Part shown: one piece after another, positions 56,001-57,722 of the stretch | How positions within the stretch are numbered: the first letter of the stretch is position 1 | How the letters are laid out: each line of letters begins with the position of its first letter | NCBI RefSeq assembly: GCF_000158175.1 | Contig: NZ_DS999411.1 | Location: 1,426,919 to 1,484,640 of the forward strand | DNA from: Luminiphilus syltensis NOR5-1B | GTDB lineage: Bacteria; Pseudomonadota; Gammaproteobacteria; Pseudomonadales; Halieaceae | Direction of reading: 5' to 3' | Length of the DNA: 57,722 nt | Position numbers and translations under genes: made by a program | Notes under the pieces: model-generated | Told to the model about the DNA's origin: nothing | Databases searched by the model: none | Seen by the model: only the letters and a program-made list of their open reading frames with translations

Positions 56001-56474
56001 CGAAGAGACGATGGCGAGCTCCGCAAGACAATCGCCTGATGAGACCCCAGGCTGGCACTTCCTCGGACCGAGACTGGTGAGCCCGTCGAGCGCGCTGATG
56101 TCTGTGAGTTGATTGGATTTGGTACCGTTGTTGATGCTCAGCGAGCCTACGTGAGTGACGTTATCGAGCCCATCGAGCGAGGTTATTACGCTGAGCAAGA
56201 TCCTGAGTTGGCCATCTACCCGTGTCAGATTGTTCAGGGGCGACAACGAGACAATGGGGCTTGTGCTTGAGTCGGAAAGGGTGAGGGCGCCCGCGACGGT
56301 GGTGCACGGGAAGCTGTCGACGTCGGCTTGCGAGCCCACTATTAGGTTCAGCGTCGGGTCGGCACAGTCCGCCTGCGTGAACGGCGGCGTTTTGTCGACA
56401 GCCTGCGCGCCGGATGAAAACAGCAACGCCAAAAGTATAAAGACGGACGCTGTCAGGTTGGTTTTCGCTTTCAT
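53046..56474 (-). CDS. Large secreted LRR plus ASH-repeat protein with IPTL-CTERM tail
   Basis: The product (1142 aa from the ATG at 56472-56474) has a signal peptide (NLTASVFILLALLFSSGAQA), a leucine-rich region (to ~440: LDGLTSLG, LTDLDGLQNLMTISQTLRLQ), then about six ASH/HYDIN-like repeats (~450-1105; TALDFGSAPIGSTIDLPVTF, LSFGDIEIGSSSAPQTVTVT, IAFGDVAPGQNVQKVATITN) and a C-terminal QAIPTLGNMSRLLMILIVLL plus basic LPRHARLR. The IPTL motif is exact here. The frame is open to 56546 via a TTG inside the direct repeat, but M25 starts a proper signal peptide. The layout matches the convergent 48.5-kb gene, so the two are likely paralogues with different repeat content. Confidence 0.85.
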   Translation of the reverse strand: MKAKTNLTASVFILLALLFSSGAQAVDKTPPFTQADCADPTLNLIVGSQADVDSFPCTTVAGALTLSDSSTSPIVSLSPLNNLTRVDGQLRILLSVITSLDGLDNVTHVGSLSINNGTKSNQLTDISALDGLTSLGPRKCQPGVSSGDCLAELAIVSSTITQLPAWNIAGGTALEKLSLDGLPLADPAQLGDLPVPTKELTLGGLPLDTDQTGQLPALARIASAAQESVKLAKMAGVKALPAMPQTAILQVDELGLPDLSDITAAAFPALTGVVVTNLAGIDPAELAPIRDIESITFNTLPGLTGPNPLAGLTGGTFNALVLNSLTGVGTLADLSTVTSLEGLTIKDLDALTDLDGLQNLMTISQTLRLQSNAKLKNLNGLRNLVTGTLEDVDVTSNNTLTDITGLAGITGVSNSVVVYQNAVTECDVLVKSRLNPQPKKFYYVDPPCVYAAPTLTSSATALDFGSAPIGSTIDLPVTFQNSTGSISTTVDISAVSISGDSLGEYSVLSEDCSSGPLTGGSTRNACTVNVRFTVIQQGVDNAQLDLTYTTSDNSTPQSFPVTLTAAGTGVTGDQLIPKDKLDFDQVKLGASKTDTITIDNTGGSGPLTVSALTVTGADFTLSDNSCGNTYPQSVAAGSQCAITIRFAPSALGARSGLFTMDSDGATSPDSVTLLGSGVEPPAPLPSKTSLDFGDVPVGTVSPRQLVVVKNASPISSLPLGQLSASGDFALQSDTCSGATLTPVPQNGSLCLVFVTFNPTTTGPATGTLTIPGASGFPSANVALAGNGLQPASLTANPTILAFGTQTQPATLDVTITNIGGPGQDAQIGTASVTGTVTPQQFGIGVGTDTCSGTTLASQASCQISVTFDPEVEGVDTGSLDIPYNGGQTLNVALSGRGGDPVDYITPPSLSFGDIEIGSSSAPQTVTVTDNSGIALDIANVFSNDSAFSVQNDSCSGTRVAPNTSCTFEVVFTAVTRGHIVSTVDVISNSASSPDQVAVDGRGLAPGEAQVAPGLNIAFGDVAPGQNVQKVATITNIGDQPLPLGTLALSGDSAFSVPSDACSGQTLVNKGDNCAITVAFSPSGLGDVSATLDINPTITLTGTGAVAAPPQAIPTLGNMSRLLMILIVLLGVLCLLPRHARLR

Positions 56475-56524
56475 GAGATTAGGCCGGGCTCTGCAGGATT
56501 TGTTCTCGATTAGTCTAGCAAACA

Positions 56525-56602
56525 GTGTTGTCAACTTAACCCGCAATAATTCCGCCTCTTCGATCTCGGTTTTGCTAAGCCCCCCGACTAAGTGCGCATG
56601 AG
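56525..56602 (+). repeat. Direct repeat copy 2, right flank of the large-protein region
   Basis: GTGTTGTCAACTTAACCCGC to AAGTGCGCATGAG corresponds to 44696-44788. The repeat ends exactly where the IS6 remnant at 56603 begins, while copy 1 continues into unrelated sequence after CGCATGAG. Confidence 0.75.
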
Positions 56603-56790
56603 GGTATCGCCAAGTTAAGTGGCTCGGATTGGTAGACTCAGCCGATGAATACCTATAAACGCCACCGATTCCCGCCCGACTGGACTTCCCTCGGTCTGTG
56701 CAATCGCGGGGTACGGGAACAGGGCATGAGGCAATTCAAATCAGTGAAGCAAGCTCAGCGATTCGTGTGACCGCATGGGTGCAGGCCGGA
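56603..56790 (+). mobile_element. IS6-family remnant, N- and C-terminal transposase parts joined
   Basis: The left end GGTATCGCCAAGTTAAGTGG (56604 on) is well preserved. An ATG at 56645 opens MNTYKRHRFPPDW, followed within ~15 codons by GMRQFKSVKQAQRF, which belongs to the C-terminal third of IS6-type transposases. The middle with the DDE residues is deleted. The frame ends at a TGA shortly after; no right end is seen. Confidence 0.7.
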
Positions 56791-56813
56791 TTTATGTGTG
56801 GGGCGGAGGAACG

Positions 56814-57722
56814 TCAGGTAAGCAGCGGAAACAACAAGATAATGAGAAAATTAGCGATGACGTAACCCAAAACACCGCAAAGCGTACCGAGCGCCACTAA
56901 ATGCGACCAACCGCGGCTCGAAGCCACCGCCGCAGCGGTAGCAGGACCAAGAATGCAGGCATTGGAAACGGTGATTAAGGTGGCAAAGTCTTTCTTCAGA
57001 ATACGCCCGATAATAAAGAACAGCAGTGCGTGAACAATGACGATAAACGCTGCCAGGCCCGTCGCGGGTAGGAACATGGTGCTAATGGCCGAGAGTTGAG
57101 TGCTACCGCCGATCACTGCAAAAAAGAGATACATGCCCGACACGCCCAGTTTAGGGGCAATCGTTAAACGGCCGAGAAACGCAGGAAACGCGTTGGCGAT
57201 CAATACAGACAGGGTAATGATAAAAAGATAGAACAAGCTGTCCAGTTCGGTCCACCACACCAGCGCCTGTGCCACGGCCACAATAAACGCAGCTGCTGCT
57301 AATGAAATTGGCAGAGAAGCGAACACTGGCAACGTCGAATCATCACTATTGTCTACAACGATCTCACTATTAGTATCAGGGTTGTAGTTTAAGGCGGCCA
57401 GGCCGGATGCGGCCGCTAGAACAACCAAATAACTGATACCCACAACAGCATCTGCCGCCAGCGCGGCCGCTACCAGTTCCGGCTGTTCGACCGCTAAAGA
57501 TTGAGAGGCGGCAACAAAATTGACCGAGCCGCCTATGTAGGTAGCCACTAATACGGGTACCAATTGTGACAGTTCGTTATCTTTGGTGAAGGTCAGTAGC
57601 GCCAAAACGCCTGCGAACATGGTCACGGCGACAGCCAACATGAACAGCAGAATCAAAGGGCCGCCATCGCGCCATAAATGATGCAAGTTGGCCTGTACCA
57701 AAAGCAGAGCTACTGAAGCTGG
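56814..57722 (-). CDS. DUF819 family inner-membrane protein, 5' end cut by window edge
   Basis: The frame is open from the right edge to a stop at 56814, giving at least 302 residues. It is rich in hydrophobic helices (about eight) and carries family motifs VLVATYIGGSVNFVAASQSL, SGMYLFFAVIGGSTQLSAIS and SNACILGPATAAAVASSRGW. DUF819 proteins are predicted transporters of unknown substrate related to sodium-dependent carriers. A TTG at 57699-57701 is not needed as a start because codons upstream continue the family sequence (PASVALLLVQANL). The transcription unit cannot be seen fully. Confidence 0.88.
   Translation of the reverse strand, partial: PASVALLLVQANLHHLWRDGGPLILLFMLAVAVTMFAGVLALLTFTKDNELSQLVPVLVATYIGGSVNFVAASQSLAVEQPELVAAALAADAVVGISYLVVLAAASGLAALNYNPDTNSEIVVDNSDDSTLPVFASLPISLAAAAFIVAVAQALVWWTELDSLFYLFIITLSVLIANAFPAFLGRLTIAPKLGVSGMYLFFAVIGGSTQLSAISTMFLPATGLAAFIVIVHALLFFIIGRILKKDFATLITVSNACILGPATAAAVASSRGWSHLVALGTLCGVLGYVIANFLIILLFPLLT

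Noticed and set aside
54240-56039. A 599-residue plus-strand open frame
   Set aside because: Antisense to the 53.0-56.5 kb LRR/ASH gene; Gly/Arg/Glu-rich shadow with no recognisable domain.

Overview
The window looks like chromosomal DNA of a heterotrophic marine gammaproteobacterium, most plausibly of the OM60/NOR5 (Halieaceae) group. This placement is an inference. It rests on a TonB-dependent receptor with a typical LEEIVVTAQKR box, a canonical Fur box, IPTL-type sorting tails, a cold-shock gene, and a propionyl-CoA synthase/malonyl-CoA reductase pair of the sort known from Chloroflexus and reported from a few aerobic photoheterotrophic or rhodopsin-bearing proteobacteria. The two window edges cut a MAPEG-family gene (left) and a DUF819 membrane protein gene (right).

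Region 1 (0-6 kb): a MAPEG remnant at the edge, an alpha/beta hydrolase fused to a polytopic membrane domain, a CspA-type cold-shock gene with a candidate promoter and a clear terminator, a carotenoid oxygenase, a small unknown protein and an NHL-type beta-propeller protein.

Region 2 (6.3-22.4 kb) is the metabolic core. On the minus strand, propionyl-CoA synthase (pcs, 1809 aa, trifunctional) overlaps malonyl-CoA reductase (mcr, 1210 aa, bifunctional) by ATGA. Together they convert malonyl-CoA to propionyl-CoA through 3-hydroxypropionate. A divergent ABC exporter follows. Next is a second minus-strand operon of three overlapping genes: an FAD/Fe-S NAD(P)H:ferredoxin-type oxidoreductase and the alpha(gamma) and beta subunits of a 2-oxoacid:ferredoxin oxidoreductase. 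Propionyl-CoA can be carboxylated to succinyl-CoA, a possible substrate of the second operon. The two operons may therefore form one assimilation route, though this is not shown by the sequence.

Region 3 (22.5-35.3 kb): a secreted polysaccharide deacetylase, an MltB-type lytic transglycosylase, a transglutaminase-like protein, an unknown gene, then a same-strand set of TonB receptor, nitrilase, PPOX-fold flavoprotein and AraC regulator that looks like a nitrile-use locus. A DUF2141 protein, an HSL-type esterase and a small unknown gene under a near-consensus Fur box follow.

Region 4 (35.5-44.3 kb): a periplasmic methyltransferase, a class III aminotransferase, an RdhA/QueG-like Fe-S protein, a DUF4136 lipoprotein, a Tat-exported SpdH-like oxidoreductase and an aminobutyraldehyde-type dehydrogenase. 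This suggests polyamine breakdown. The spacers are littered with degenerate and internally deleted IS6-family copies and with fragments of further ALDH and SpdH-like genes.

Region 5 (44.7-56.6 kb): three very large secreted repeat proteins (1083, about 1289 and about 1142 aa), all ending in IPTL-CTERM-like sorting tails, bracketed by an imperfect direct repeat of about 80-90 bp and followed by another IS6 remnant. No sorting enzyme is present in the window.

No tRNA, rRNA, CRISPR array or replication origin was seen.
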